From: Prauserella_A sp040635515
Lineage (GTDB): Bacteria; Actinomycetota; Actinomycetes; Mycobacteriales; Pseudonocardiaceae
Reading direction: 5' to 3'
DNA length: 64,000 nt
Assembly: GCA_040635515.1 (NCBI GenBank)
Contig: JBEYHY010000004.1
Span: 1-64,000 of the forward strand
The notes under the pieces were generated by a model. It did no database searches, had not been told where the DNA came from, and saw only the letters and a list, made by a program, of their open reading frames with translations. Below, piece by piece: positions 7,641-16,418 of this stretch (position 1 is the stretch's first letter; each line of letters begins with the position of its first letter). Both the position numbers and the translations under genes were made by a program.

Positions 7641-9422
7641 TCACTTCCGGTGCCTTCCCTTGCCGGTCTTGGCCTTCTCACCGACCTTGACGAAGCGGTC
7701 GACGGCCCTGTCGCGCATGAAGCCGAGCGGATCGGGAGCGTGCAGGCGCAGCATCACCGCGTTGACGTCGTCGGGAATCCTGCGCGGGGCGCCGAGACTC
7801 ACCAGCATCGTCGTCAGGAACGCGGCTGGCACGGTGAACAGAGCGGGCTGCTGAACGAACCACGGAGCCCACCCTCCCGTGCGCACGCTGATGGCGTTGA
7901 CCACGACGGCGGTGAGGACGAGCCCGCCGCCGACGCACATGCCGACCATCGCACCGAGCCACGTGAGCCGCCGCCACCAGATACCCAGTACCAGCAGCGG
8001 ACAGAACGTGGAAGCGGCGAGCGCGAAGGACATGCCGACGCTCAGCGAGAGGTCCTCGACGGGCAGCGTCACCGCGAGCGCCGCGGGAACGGCGGCGACG
8101 ACGATCGTGGCGACCTGGAAATCGCGAACCTTGCCGGAAAGCAGGTCGGTCGCGATCACGCCCGCGACGCTCACCAGCAGACCGGACGAGGTCGAGAGGA
8201 ACGCGGCGAAGGCACCCGCCGCCGTGATGGCGACCAGTATCTGGCCGAGCAGACCCTGCACCATGGCCGATGGAACCATCAGCACGGCGGCGTCGGTGTT
8301 TCCGGTGACCAGGAGCTGCGGTACGTACAGCCGGGACAGCGCGCCGATCATGACGGGGAACAGATAGAACAGTCCCAGCAGCAACAACACCTGCACGGTG
8401 GTGCGGCGAGCGGCTTTGCCGTCGGGGTTGGTGTAGAAGCGCACGAGTACGTGCGGCAGGCCCATGGTGCCGAGGAAAAGCGCGAAGATCAGCGAGTACG
8501 TCGAGAGCAGATCACTCGGTTCCTGACTCGGCTGCAACCAGCTCGCGTTGTCGAGCGCTCCGCCGTGCACGACGGGAGTGCTCGCGCCTGCGGGAAAGTC
8601 GAGGCTCGTTCCGGCGTCGACCTGGTAATCGGTGCCCGGAACCCACACCACCCTCGCTCCGCCGCCGTCCGCCCCCGTGTCGCGGATGGACACCTCGGTC
8701 GGTTCGGCGACGCGAAGGGTCACCCCGGTCTCGATGGCGATCGACGTGTCGTTGGTGAACTCCGGCGGCGCCTCCTGGCCGAGCGAGCCGGCCGATCCGG
8801 CGCCACCCGAGCCGAAGAACACCACGCACAACACGAATGTCGGTACGGCGAGCGCGAAGAGCTTCAGCCAGTACTGGAACGCCTGGACGATCGTGATGGC
8901 CCGCATGCCTCCCGCCATCACGTTGACCGCGATCACCACGGTCACCGCGACCGAACCCACCCAGGCGGGCGCGGGCATGATCGCCGTCAGCGCGATTCCG
9001 GCGCCCTGCAACTGAGGCAGCATGTAGAGCACGCCGATGAACACCACGAACCAGGTGGAGAGTGTTCGCAGTGAGGCAGAACCGAGCCGGGCCTCCATGA
9101 AATCCGGCAGCGTGTAGGCGCCCGACCTGCGCAACGGGGCGGCGACGAAGAGCATCAGCGCCAGGTAGCCCGCGGTGAAGCCGATCGGATACCACAGCGC
9201 GTCGGCGCCCTCCTTGAGGACGAGACCGGCGACGCCGAGGAACGAGGCGGCCGAGATGTACTCGCCGGAGATCGCGGCGGCATTGCGCCGGGAACGCACC
9301 GTGCGGCGCGCCACCAGGAAGTCCTGCGTGCTCGTGGCGAAGCGGGAGGAGCGGCGACCCAGGTAGAACGTCACCACCATGACCAGCGCGACGCTGGCGA
9401 GAGCCCACGGATTCAACTGCAC
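7641..9422 (-). CDS. sodium:solute symporter, cation/acetate (monocarboxylate) type
   Basis: This 593-residue SSS-family carrier of about 13 transmembrane helices resembles ActP/MctC monocarboxylate symporters. Conserved pieces are AAISGEYISAASFLGVAGLV, AYTLPDFMEARLGS and LVAITAAGAFAAFLSTSSGLLVSVAG. A hydrophilic insertion of about 120 residues, roughly 210-330, sits between central helices and should be extracellular. The gene abuts the small membrane protein gene upstream (one base apart). LytTR and LytS-type genes follow in the same direction, a layout like the pyruvate and acetate uptake systems controlled by LytS/LytTR pairs. The substrate is therefore inferred to be acetate, pyruvate or a similar short acid. 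Confidence 0.88.
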   Translation of the reverse strand: MQLNPWALASVALVMVVTFYLGRRSSRFATSTQDFLVARRTVRSRRNAAAISGEYISAASFLGVAGLVLKEGADALWYPIGFTAGYLALMLFVAAPLRRSGAYTLPDFMEARLGSASLRTLSTWFVVFIGVLYMLPQLQGAGIALTAIMPAPAWVGSVAVTVVIAVNVMAGGMRAITIVQAFQYWLKLFALAVPTFVLCVVFFGSGGAGSAGSLGQEAPPEFTNDTSIAIETGVTLRVAEPTEVSIRDTGADGGGARVVWVPGTDYQVDAGTSLDFPAGASTPVVHGGALDNASWLQPSQEPSDLLSTYSLIFALFLGTMGLPHVLVRFYTNPDGKAARRTTVQVLLLLGLFYLFPVMIGALSRLYVPQLLVTGNTDAAVLMVPSAMVQGLLGQILVAITAAGAFAAFLSTSSGLLVSVAGVIATDLLSGKVRDFQVATIVVAAVPAALAVTLPVEDLSLSVGMSFALAASTFCPLLVLGIWWRRLTWLGAMVGMCVGGGLVLTAVVVNAISVRTGGWAPWFVQQPALFTVPAAFLTTMLVSLGAPRRIPDDVNAVMLRLHAPDPLGFMRDRAVDRFVKVGEKAKTGKGRHRK

Positions 9423-9917
9423 TCAGTTCTCGATCATGTCGACGAAGTCGCGTTCATGCCGCTCCGCCAGCCGGTTGTACCACAAGCCGACGCCGAAGAG
9501 CAGCGGAAACGGCGCGACACCGAGAAGGAGCCATGCCACGGGGATGCCGATCAACCGCAGTGACGCGAAGTCCGGTGAGAGGAAGAACGCCAGCGGCAAC
9601 GAGCCCAGCACCACCAGCACGAGCGCGGCAAGCAGGACCCCGGTTTTGAACTGGGCCTTGATCAGATCCTTGATGAGCAGCTCGCCCCAGCTCGTCTGCT
9701 GTTCGAGTTCGACCCTCGCGCGCAGCGTGCTCTGCGCTTTGCTCGGTTCGGCCAGCACGACTCGCTGCCTGCGGGCCTTCTGCGGTTGCTCCGGAGCGCG
9801 CGCCTGTTCGACGGCCTGCTCGAACTCGCTCTGCTGCCCGGGTTTCGGGACGTTCCTACCGAGCGTCGGATCCGGCTGCCGGATACCGCCGACCTTGCGG
9901 TAGAAGTCTTCGTTCAT
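9423..9917 (-). CDS. small two-helix membrane partner of the symporter (DUF485-like)
   Basis: This 164-residue protein has an N-terminal hydrophilic, Gln/Glu-rich half of about 90 residues and two transmembrane segments (TGVLLAALVLVVLGSLPLAFF, LIGIPVAWLLLGVAPFPLLF). The tail contains WYNRLAERHERDF. Position and topology match the small DUF485-type proteins that accompany actP-type symporters, although the long N-terminal extension is unusual and assignment to DUF485 itself is tentative. It starts the symporter unit and lies six bases downstream of the response-regulator gene. Confidence 0.75.
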   Translation of the reverse strand: MNEDFYRKVGGIRQPDPTLGRNVPKPGQQSEFEQAVEQARAPEQPQKARRQRVVLAEPSKAQSTLRARVELEQQTSWGELLIKDLIKAQFKTGVLLAALVLVVLGSLPLAFFLSPDFASLRLIGIPVAWLLLGVAPFPLLFGVGLWYNRLAERHERDFVDMIEN

Positions 9918-9923
9918 GCCGGA

Positions 9924-10754
9924 CTACCCGGATCGTGATGAGCCGACCAGCCTGTCCTTGAGCTCACGGGTGTGTCGCCTGCTCACCGGAAGGACCTTCT
10001 CGTCGTTGCCGATCACGACCTGGTAGCCGCCCTGTCCCATGCGCAACTCGGTGATCAGCGGAAGTGCGACGAGGAACGAACGGTGGATGCGAACGAAGCC
10101 CGCCTTGCCCCACCGCTCTTCGAGTTGCGCGAGCGGGATGCGGACGAGGTGGCTGCCCTCCGTCGTGAAGAGCCGCGCGTAGTCGCCTTGCGCCTCGACC
10201 CAGCGCACCGACGAACGAGGAATCAGTTTCGTGGTCCCCGCGAGTTCGACGGGGATGACCTCGTCGTCGGTTTTGACCGGCTCGCCCGTCGACGCGGGTT
10301 CGCGCACCGGCATGCTTTGCATTTTCTCGATGACTCGCGCGACGGCCTTGTCGATGCGCTCCTGCCTCGCCGGCTTGAGCACGTAGTCGACGGCACCGAG
10401 ATCGAACGCGTCGACGGCCTCGGTCGCGTGGCCCGTGACGAACACGAGCACCGGCGCGGGGTTGAGCGAAGCGAACACCCTCGACATTTCCATACCGGAC
10501 AGACCAGGCATGTTGATGTCGGCGAACACCGCGTCGACGGGAGGAAGGCCGCGCTCCTTGCGCATCCGGATCTCGTCGTCCTCCGAGCCGAGCAACCGCA
10601 GCGCCTCCGAAGCATCGACAGCGGGGATGACCCTGCCGATGTGGGCATTCGATTCGAGGCAGTGCCGCAATTGGTCAAGCCCGTGCAGCTCGTCGTCCAC
10701 GGCAAGGACGAGGAGCTTCCGGGTGTCATCGTGAGTACTCACAGTGACAAGCAT
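9924..10754 (-). CDS. LytTR-family response regulator
   Basis: This response regulator has an N-terminal receiver (LLVLAVDDELHGL, phosphoacceptor Asp in VDAVFADINMPGLSG, FVTGHATEAVDAFDLGAVDYVLKP). A C-terminal LytTR DNA-binding domain follows (VRWVEAQGDYARLFT, VRIHRSFLVALPLI, VLPVSRRHTRELKDRL). Several starts are possible. ATG at 10754 gives 276 residues; a GTG twelve bases further downstream is equally plausible. It precedes the symporter genes and probably binds direct repeats upstream of its targets when phosphorylated by the nearby LytS-type kinase. Confidence 0.92.
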   Translation of the reverse strand: MLVTVSTHDDTRKLLVLAVDDELHGLDQLRHCLESNAHIGRVIPAVDASEALRLLGSEDDEIRMRKERGLPPVDAVFADINMPGLSGMEMSRVFASLNPAPVLVFVTGHATEAVDAFDLGAVDYVLKPARQERIDKAVARVIEKMQSMPVREPASTGEPVKTDDEVIPVELAGTTKLIPRSSVRWVEAQGDYARLFTTEGSHLVRIPLAQLEERWGKAGFVRIHRSFLVALPLITELRMGQGGYQVVIGNDEKVLPVSRRHTRELKDRLVGSSRSG

Positions 10755-10825
10755 CCTGCCGTCCACCGAGGGCAATGTCCACACCGCTTGTGGGCGAAAT
10801 CGCAGCCTCAGTACCGAATCGAGAT

Positions 10826-11713
10826 CTACAGCCCGAACCGCGCCCAGGTCGCCTTGTTCACCGCCGCTTCGAGCAGCGCGGCGGCGGGAGCACCGACACC
10901 GAGCCTCGCCAGCAGTGGCTTCTTCGGCTCCGCGAACACGATCTCGGCATCGGGGAACCGCTCGCCGATGACGGTGCGCAGGTTGCCAAGCCCGTCGATG
11001 AGGCCGAGTTCGAGAGCACGGGCCCCGAGCCAGATGTCACCGGTGAAAAGGTCCTTGTCGGCGGCGAGCCGGTCTCCCCTTCGTTCCTTGACCCAGCCGA
11101 CGAACATGTCGTGCAGTTCGTTGTGCAGCTTGTGCAACCACTCGACGTCCTCGGCCTTCTCGGGGCTGAACGGATCGAGCCGCGACTTGTTCTCGCCCGC
11201 CGTGTAGAGCCTGCGCTCGATGCCGAACCGTTCGAGCAGGTTGGCGAATCCGAAGCCACCGGTGATGACACCGATCGAACCGACCATCGAGGTGCGGTGC
11301 GCATAGATCTCGTCGGCGGCACATGCCAGCCAATAGCCACCCGAGGCGGCGAGGTCCTCCGCGAACGCGATGACCGGCTTGCCGTGCTTGTCGGCGAGCT
11401 GCCTGATGCGTTCGGCGATCAATCCCGACTGGGTGGGCGCCCCGCCAGGCGAGTTGATCTGCAGAGCGACCGCCTTGAGCCGGTCGTGGCTGAAAGCCCT
11501 CGTCAACGCGGACTCCACGGCCGCGAGATTGATGACCCCTCTCGCCAGCGGCGAGGGCTGCGGGTTGATCACGCCGTGCAGTTTGACGACCGCGACAACG
11601 TCCTTGCGGTCAGCGCGGTCGCCGATCATCGGAATACGCGAGGCCAGCTTTTCCGCCCTGCCGACCTTCCTGCCGACCTCGGCGGTCAGTCCGCTTCGCT
11701 GTGCGTTCATCAC
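10826..11713 (-). CDS. sppA: S49-family peptidase (SppA/SohB-like)
   Basis: This 295-residue ClpP-fold serine peptidase has VVKLHGVI, ALQINSPGGAPTQSGLI, the nucleophile region DLAASGGYWLA and the downstream SMVGSIGVITG. These are the landmarks of short SppA-type signal peptide peptidases. No strong N-terminal transmembrane helix is seen, so this copy may be peripheral or cytosolic. GTG 11713 and ATG 11710 are adjacent possible starts. It lies between the LytS-type kinase gene (6 bp away) and the LytTR regulator gene (about 70 bp away), all on one strand. Confidence 0.9.
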   Translation of the reverse strand: MMNAQRSGLTAEVGRKVGRAEKLASRIPMIGDRADRKDVVAVVKLHGVINPQPSPLARGVINLAAVESALTRAFSHDRLKAVALQINSPGGAPTQSGLIAERIRQLADKHGKPVIAFAEDLAASGGYWLACAADEIYAHRTSMVGSIGVITGGFGFANLLERFGIERRLYTAGENKSRLDPFSPEKAEDVEWLHKLHNELHDMFVGWVKERRGDRLAADKDLFTGDIWLGARALELGLIDGLGNLRTVIGERFPDAEIVFAEPKKPLLARLGVGAPAAALLEAAVNKATWARFGL

Positions 11714-11719
11714 ACAACC

Positions 11720-13042
11720 CTAGCTCGCGTTGGGAGTGGCGCTGGGGAGCCCGGGACGTGTGCCCGCCGAGGGTGCGCCCTGCCGCCGCTCGGGCTGGTC
11801 CGGCACGTCAGCCGCGAACTTGAGCATGTCGGGACGCACACCCCTGACAAACTTGGGCACGCGCATCGTCACCTTCATGCCCGCGTTGGGTGCCGTCTCG
11901 ACCATCAGCGAGTACTTGTTGCCGAACACCTGGTTCATCCGCCTGTTGATGCCGGTCAGCCCGATGTGCGCGCTGCTGCTCGAATCGCGCATCCCGTCGA
12001 GCAGCGCGGGATCCATGCCGACACCGTCGTCCTCGACGCTGATCTCGGCCTCGGTTCCGTAGTCCTGCGCCGTGACCGTCACCGTGCCACCGCCCGGCTT
12101 CTGAGCGATCCCGTGCTTGACCGCGTTCTCGACGAGCGGCTGGATGAGCAGGAACGGAACGACGACCGACTGCACCTCGGGCGCGATCTTGAGCCGCACG
12201 TTGAGCCTTCCGCCGTAGCGCGCGCTCTCGATCGTCAGGTAGCGGTCGATGTTGCGCAGCTCGTCGGACAGGGTGGTGAACGTGCCCTCCGTGCGGAAGC
12301 AGTAGCGGGTGAAGTCGGCGAAGTCCTGGAGCAGTTCTCTCGCTTCCTCGGGGTCGGTCCTGATCAGCGATGAGATGGTGTTCAGCGCGTTGTAGACGAA
12401 ATGCGGCGAGATCTGGGCCCGCAGCGCCTTGATCTCGGCCTGGTGCAGTTGGTGCTTGGTCTCTTCGAGCCGGGCGGATTCGAGCTGTGTCCCGACAAAG
12501 CGGGCGACCGCGTCGGCCATGTGGACGATCCGCTTGCCCTTGGTGCGGCCGACCACGATGAGCACGGCGTCGGTCTTGCCCTCGACGATGAGCGGCACGA
12601 TGACGGCGGTCCGCATCCGGCAGGTGCCGCGATGGTTGCACGGCATCTTGTCGTGCGAAACGACCTCACGCCGGTGTTTGCGAATGGCGAGGCCGACACT
12701 GTCGACGAGGTCGACGTAGTGGTCGTTGGCCTCGCCGTCCCAGGACAGCAGGGTTCCGTCCCCGTCGGTGATGCCGACGGCAATGCACTTGAGCAGCGCC
12801 AGCAGCCTTGTCGCCACCTTGTCGGCGACGTCCTGGTCGAGCCCTTCCCTCAGCTCCAGCGGCGCCTTCGACATCAGGTAGACCGCTTCGAGCACGGCGT
12901 CGTCGACCGCTCCGCTCGGTTTGCGGCTTCCGAACACCAAAACGACGAGGCCGATCAGCAGCACCCCGGCGATGCTCCACGGGATGACTGGGTTGGTCAG
13001 CAGCCCGGACACGGCGTCAATGCTCTGCGCTTGCTGGGTCAC
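11720..13042 (-). CDS. LytS-type sensor histidine kinase with GAF-like domain
   Basis: This kinase of about 440 residues has one N-terminal transmembrane helix (PVIPWSIAGVLLIGLVVLVF), a GAF-like sensor region, and a HisKA_7TM/His_kinase region. The phosphoacceptor His lies in AQISPHFVYNALNTISSLI, followed by the N-box PLVENAVKHGIA and a G-box. The sensor region carries KMPCNHRGTCRMRTA, a Cys-x5-Cys pair that could bind a metal or sense redox. GTG at 13042 was chosen; a TTG two codons upstream is possible. It most likely pairs with the LytTR regulator to control the monocarboxylate symporter. Confidence 0.92.
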   Translation of the reverse strand: MTQQAQSIDAVSGLLTNPVIPWSIAGVLLIGLVVLVFGSRKPSGAVDDAVLEAVYLMSKAPLELREGLDQDVADKVATRLLALLKCIAVGITDGDGTLLSWDGEANDHYVDLVDSVGLAIRKHRREVVSHDKMPCNHRGTCRMRTAVIVPLIVEGKTDAVLIVVGRTKGKRIVHMADAVARFVGTQLESARLEETKHQLHQAEIKALRAQISPHFVYNALNTISSLIRTDPEEARELLQDFADFTRYCFRTEGTFTTLSDELRNIDRYLTIESARYGGRLNVRLKIAPEVQSVVVPFLLIQPLVENAVKHGIAQKPGGGTVTVTAQDYGTEAEISVEDDGVGMDPALLDGMRDSSSSAHIGLTGINRRMNQVFGNKYSLMVETAPNAGMKVTMRVPKFVRGVRPDMLKFAADVPDQPERRQGAPSAGTRPGLPSATPNAS

Positions 13043-13109
13043 GTGCAAGGTCTACCGCACACTTCAGGTACGTAATTCGCGACTGCCCGTGGTCGCCGCG
13101 AGTGAGGCA

Positions 13110-13979
13110 TCACTTCAGCAGACGCGACATGCGCCGGTCGGCCAAGGGTTTGCCACCGGTCTGACAGGTTGGGCAGTACTGGAAGGACTTGTCCGCGAAG
13201 GACACCTCGCGGATGGTGTCACCACACACCGGGCACGGCAGCCCGGTTCTGGCATGCACCCGCAGACCGGACCGCTTCTCGCCCTTGAGCCGTGCGGCGG
13301 CTTGGCCGACGGACCGGTCGACGGCGGAGGTGAGCACGTCGTGCATCGCCTCGGCAAGCCGGTCGATCGCGTCGTCCGTCAGCTTCGCCGGAGTCGCGAA
13401 CGGCGAGAGCCTCGCGACGTGCAGGATCTCGTCCGAGTAGGCGTTGCCGATTCCCGCGATGACCCGCTGGTCGGTGAGCAGCCATTTCAGGCGCGTGGTC
13501 TGGCCTGCCAGCAACTTCGCCAGCGCCGTGCGATCGATGTCGAGCGCGTCCGGCCCCAGCCTCGCGATACTCGGCACCTCGCCGGGATCGCGGACGATCC
13601 AGACAGCGAGCCCCTTCTTGGTTCCCGCCTCGGTCAGGTCGAAGCCGGGCGAGCCCGCGTCGTCGGCCGACAGATACACTCGCAGCGCGATCGGGCCCTT
13701 GCCGCCGGGCTTCGGCGGAGTCGGGGACAAGGAGTCGGACCAGCGCAGCCAACCCGCCCTCGCGAGGTGAACGATGAGGTGCAGGTCTCCGCATTCCAGA
13801 TCGAGGTGCTTGCCGTGCCTGCCCGCCCCGGTGACCTCGCGCCCGTTCAGTTCCGTCCACTGGGGAGTCACGGTCTTGAGGACCGAAAGCGAGGCGACGT
13901 CGACCCTTTTCACGGTGCGCCCGACGGCATGCTCGCGCAGATGGTGGGCGAGGGCCTCGACTTCGGGCAGCTCAGGCAT
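13110..13979 (-). CDS. Fpg/Nei-family DNA glycosylase/AP lyase
   Basis: This 289-residue base-excision repair enzyme begins MPELPEVEAL; Pro2 acts as the Schiff-base nucleophile and Glu3 is catalytic. The helix-two-turn-helix region RVIAGIGNAYSDEIL and the C-terminal zinc finger (CPVC, then CPTC 18 residues later) are intact. The finger sequence resembles the actinobacterial Fpg/Nei subgroup, so oxidised-base specificity (8-oxoguanine or pyrimidines) is not certain. The small membrane protein gene lies upstream on the same strand with a 3-bp gap. Confidence 0.92.
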   Translation of the reverse strand: MPELPEVEALAHHLREHAVGRTVKRVDVASLSVLKTVTPQWTELNGREVTGAGRHGKHLDLECGDLHLIVHLARAGWLRWSDSLSPTPPKPGGKGPIALRVYLSADDAGSPGFDLTEAGTKKGLAVWIVRDPGEVPSIARLGPDALDIDRTALAKLLAGQTTRLKWLLTDQRVIAGIGNAYSDEILHVARLSPFATPAKLTDDAIDRLAEAMHDVLTSAVDRSVGQAAARLKGEKRSGLRVHARTGLPCPVCGDTIREVSFADKSFQYCPTCQTGGKPLADRRMSRLLK

Positions 13980-13982
13980 GGG

Positions 13983-14423
13983 TTACTCGACAGGGTGTAG
14001 GGGACCTTCGAAGTCCGGCAGGTCGTGCTTCTGGATGGATTTCGCGATGCGGTTGACCTCACCGCGTACCGCAAAGGTACCTCGCACCGTGCCCACCCAG
14101 CGCTCCGAAGGACGCTCGCCGGAGGGGTCCCCCTCGGTCTCCGCGACCACCGTCCACGGCCTGCGCAGCACCCACCGCAGCGGGAAGAACAGCGCGACCA
14201 GCAGAACCGCAAGCGGCACCCATGGGGGAATGACCACGTCATCCGGCATCCAGACGAGCAGGATGATGGCGAGCACAGCCGCGACAGCCGCCATGACGAT
14301 GCCCGGCGCGTAGCTCGCGGCGACATCGTGCTCGAAGTCATCGGCCGTCGCGGGACGACGCCACTCCATCTGGCCGCGAATAACCCATTCCCGGCCGTCT
14401 GTACCCCGGACCAGCCGGTTCAT
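13983..14423 (-). CDS. small membrane protein of unknown function
   Basis: This 146-residue protein has two adjacent transmembrane helices (about 40-85: APGIVMAAVAAVLAIILLVW and IPPWVPLAVLLVALFFPLRW). The C-terminal cytosolic domain of about 60 residues contains GTVRGTFAVRGEVNRIAKSI. ATG at 14423 is favoured by GGAGGG five bases upstream over an ATG 15 bases earlier. It probably forms an operon with the glycosylase gene. The family is not recognised with certainty. Confidence 0.75.
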   Translation of the reverse strand: MNRLVRGTDGREWVIRGQMEWRRPATADDFEHDVAASYAPGIVMAAVAAVLAIILLVWMPDDVVIPPWVPLAVLLVALFFPLRWVLRRPWTVVAETEGDPSGERPSERWVGTVRGTFAVRGEVNRIAKSIQKHDLPDFEGPLHPVE

Positions 14424-14485
14424 CGCTGCCCTCCGCAAGCCCGCCCGAGCACGAATTACGTATTACGGAAACCGTACCGTGATCT

Positions 14486-16162
14486 TCAGGGGCGCGGGAA
14501 GTCCGGCGAGCGAGTGTTGTCCGGGTAAACGCCTTGGGGCGACATCGGCCCCCCATCCGGCGGCACGCATTCCTCTGCTCGCTCCACCTGCCGCTGGTCG
14601 TACCGCGTGGTCGTGTCCTCGGTGGCATCGCCGGTCGGGCACGGATGCGAGCGCGCTTCCGTCGAGTGCCCCGACGAAGACGGCAACGTCGACGGGAGTG
14701 ACGTGGCATGCGGGCTTTCCCGTTCGCGTTCCGTCGGCTTCCCGCCGGATGTCGTGCCGGTCGGTTTGCTGCTCGTTGCGCTCAGCGTGGTGGTCGAAGG
14801 CTCAGCGGTGTCGCTGCGCGGCTCGCCCGACTCGTTCCCGTTGCCGTTGCCGTTCCCGTTGCCATTGCCGTGCCCGTTGCCGTTCCCGTTCCCATGCCCG
14901 TTGCCGTTCCCGTTACCTGGATTGCGGGGCGGTTCGTGAACCCCCGGCAACTGGGTGCCGGTGACGGGCTCCGTGCGATAGGTGATGGTGCCCGCGATCT
15001 CGACGCTGCCGGGCGGGGTGTACTCGTTCGCGGGCTGAACGGCGACGTGTGGCAGACCGGGACCGGTCTCGGTGGTCTTGCGCTGCGAGATTCCGGTGAC
15101 CTGCGGACCAACCTGTGAGGATATCGAGGGCGGCGCCGAAGGTGGCGGTGTCGGTTCCGCGATCCGGAGGCTGTCGGTGTCGCCTTCGGCGGGCAGCCCG
15201 ATGGCGTCCTGGATCCCCGGGTCGAGCGGGCCGACGATGCCGACCATCCCGACGGCCGCCGTCGAGGCGATCGCCACACCGATCTTCAGCGGAGCACCGA
15301 GCGCAGCCGCGGCACCTGCGCTTCCCGCTCCACCGGCAGCGGCCGTGACACCGCCTGCCGCACCACCCACCGAACTCGCGGTGACGGCGGCCGCGGTGAC
15401 GCCTGCGGCGGGAACCAACAGCACGATCGCGCTCGCATGCGCCCGCAGCGACGAACACACCTCACGAAGTTCGTCGTGCATCGCGCGACACGAGGCGCAC
15501 GTGCCGAGGTGGGCTTTGATCTTGCGGGCTTCGGCTCCGGTGACGCTGCCAGCCGTGTAACCGCCGAGTTTTTCCATGACCGTGCGGCAACCGTCGGAAC
15601 CGCGATCGACGGCGAGGTGTGCTTGCAGGTAGGCGGCCCTGAGACCGAGCCGTGCCCTGCGGGCGAGCGCCGCGGTCGCGTTGGCGCTCAGCCCGAAGTG
15701 CTGAGCCGCGCTCGCCGGCTGGACGCCCTCGACCTCGGTCTGCCACAACACGGTGCGCCAGCGCTCGGGCAGGGTCGAGAAGGCCCTCGTGATCAATGTG
15801 GTCTCGGCTGTGCGGTTCTGGGAGTCGGAGCCGGCACCGACCCGGTTGGTCAGTTCGTCGTCGGTGACGGGCACGTCCCTGCGGGCGCCGTGCCATTCCC
15901 ACGACACTCTGCGCGCGACGGTCAGCAGATAGGCACGCACGTTGTCGCGGGGCCCGTTTCCCCTTCGCACGGCTTGCAGAACACGGAAGAAGGTTTCGGC
16001 CGTGATGTCGTCTGCCTCTGAGCTGTCGGCAGCCAGCCCACGTGCCAGCCTTCGCACAGCGGCAGCGTGGAGTTCGAAGAGTTCACCGAACGCGGCATCC
16101 TCTCCGATGCGCAAACGTTCGAGCAGTGCCGACTCTTCGGATCCGGGAACCGCACGATCCAT
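14486..16162 (-). CDS. ECF sigma factor fused to a zinc-finger/membrane/low-complexity module
   Basis: Residues 1-185 are an ECF sigma factor (region 2: AFGELFELHAAAVRRLARGL, DITAETFFRVLQAV; region 4: LPERWRTVLWQTEVEG with a helix-turn-helix). Residues about 205-250 form an anti-sigma-type zinc finger, AHLGTCASCRAMHDEL (H-x3-C-x2-C). Ala/Gly-rich hydrophobic segments follow (about 250-325), then a long extracellular-looking tail rich in Pro, Thr, Ser and Gly with a Gly-Asn/Gly-His repeat. It is about 558 residues, three times normal ECF length. Sigma and anti-sigma functions thus seem joined in one membrane-bound chain, as in other ECF groups with C-terminal extensions. The ATG at 16162 follows GGAGGGGG by 11 bases. 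Confidence 0.88.
   Translation of the reverse strand: MDRAVPGSEESALLERLRIGEDAAFGELFELHAAAVRRLARGLAADSSEADDITAETFFRVLQAVRRGNGPRDNVRAYLLTVARRVSWEWHGARRDVPVTDDELTNRVGAGSDSQNRTAETTLITRAFSTLPERWRTVLWQTEVEGVQPASAAQHFGLSANATAALARRARLGLRAAYLQAHLAVDRGSDGCRTVMEKLGGYTAGSVTGAEARKIKAHLGTCASCRAMHDELREVCSSLRAHASAIVLLVPAAGVTAAAVTASSVGGAAGGVTAAAGGAGSAGAAAALGAPLKIGVAIASTAAVGMVGIVGPLDPGIQDAIGLPAEGDTDSLRIAEPTPPPSAPPSISSQVGPQVTGISQRKTTETGPGLPHVAVQPANEYTPPGSVEIAGTITYRTEPVTGTQLPGVHEPPRNPGNGNGNGHGNGNGNGHGNGNGNGNGNGNESGEPRSDTAEPSTTTLSATSSKPTGTTSGGKPTERERESPHATSLPSTLPSSSGHSTEARSHPCPTGDATEDTTTRYDQRQVERAEECVPPDGGPMSPQGVYPDNTRSPDFPRP
14834..14917 (-). repeat. Gly-Asn/Gly-His coding microsatellite
   Basis: About 84 bp of a degenerate 6-bp unit (GGCAAC or GGGAAC on the coding strand, with ATG/CAC variants) encodes alternating Gly-Asn with a few Gly-His inside the sigma fusion. 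It may vary in length between strains by slippage. Its position in the tail, beyond the hydrophobic segments, fits a flexible wall-spanning linker. Confidence 0.85.
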
Positions 16163-16345
16163 CCAGCCAGGCACCCCCTCCGGGCCGTAGCCCTTTCGGT
16201 TGAACGTTGAACACCATACGGAGCCTCGCGAACCCCGTCACCCCTTGTCCTACGTACGTGACCAAATGCCCACCTTCGGGTACCTCGCGATGCCGGAAAG
16301 CGGTCGGTATAGACTGTGCCTCGCACAAGCGATTGAACAGTGCAC

Positions 16346-16418
16346 GCGGACGTAGCGCAGCTGGTAGCGCATCACCTTGCCAAGGTGAGGGTCGCGGGTT
16401 CGAGTCCCGTCGTCCGCT
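16346..16418 (+). tRNA. tRNA-Gly (GCC)
   Basis: This is a 73-nt cloverleaf. The acceptor arms GCGGACG and CGTCCGC pair perfectly with discriminator T. The anticodon stem is TCACC/GGTGA around the loop TTGCCAA, giving anticodon GCC. The T-arm GCGGGTTCGAGTCCCGT is canonical. The CCA end is not encoded. A T-run-ending hairpin follows 12 bases later. Confidence 0.95.

Noticed and set aside
7635..9074. 479-codon plus-strand frame opposite the symporter
   Set aside because: It reads as polar low-complexity sequence, mirroring transmembrane codons on the other strand.
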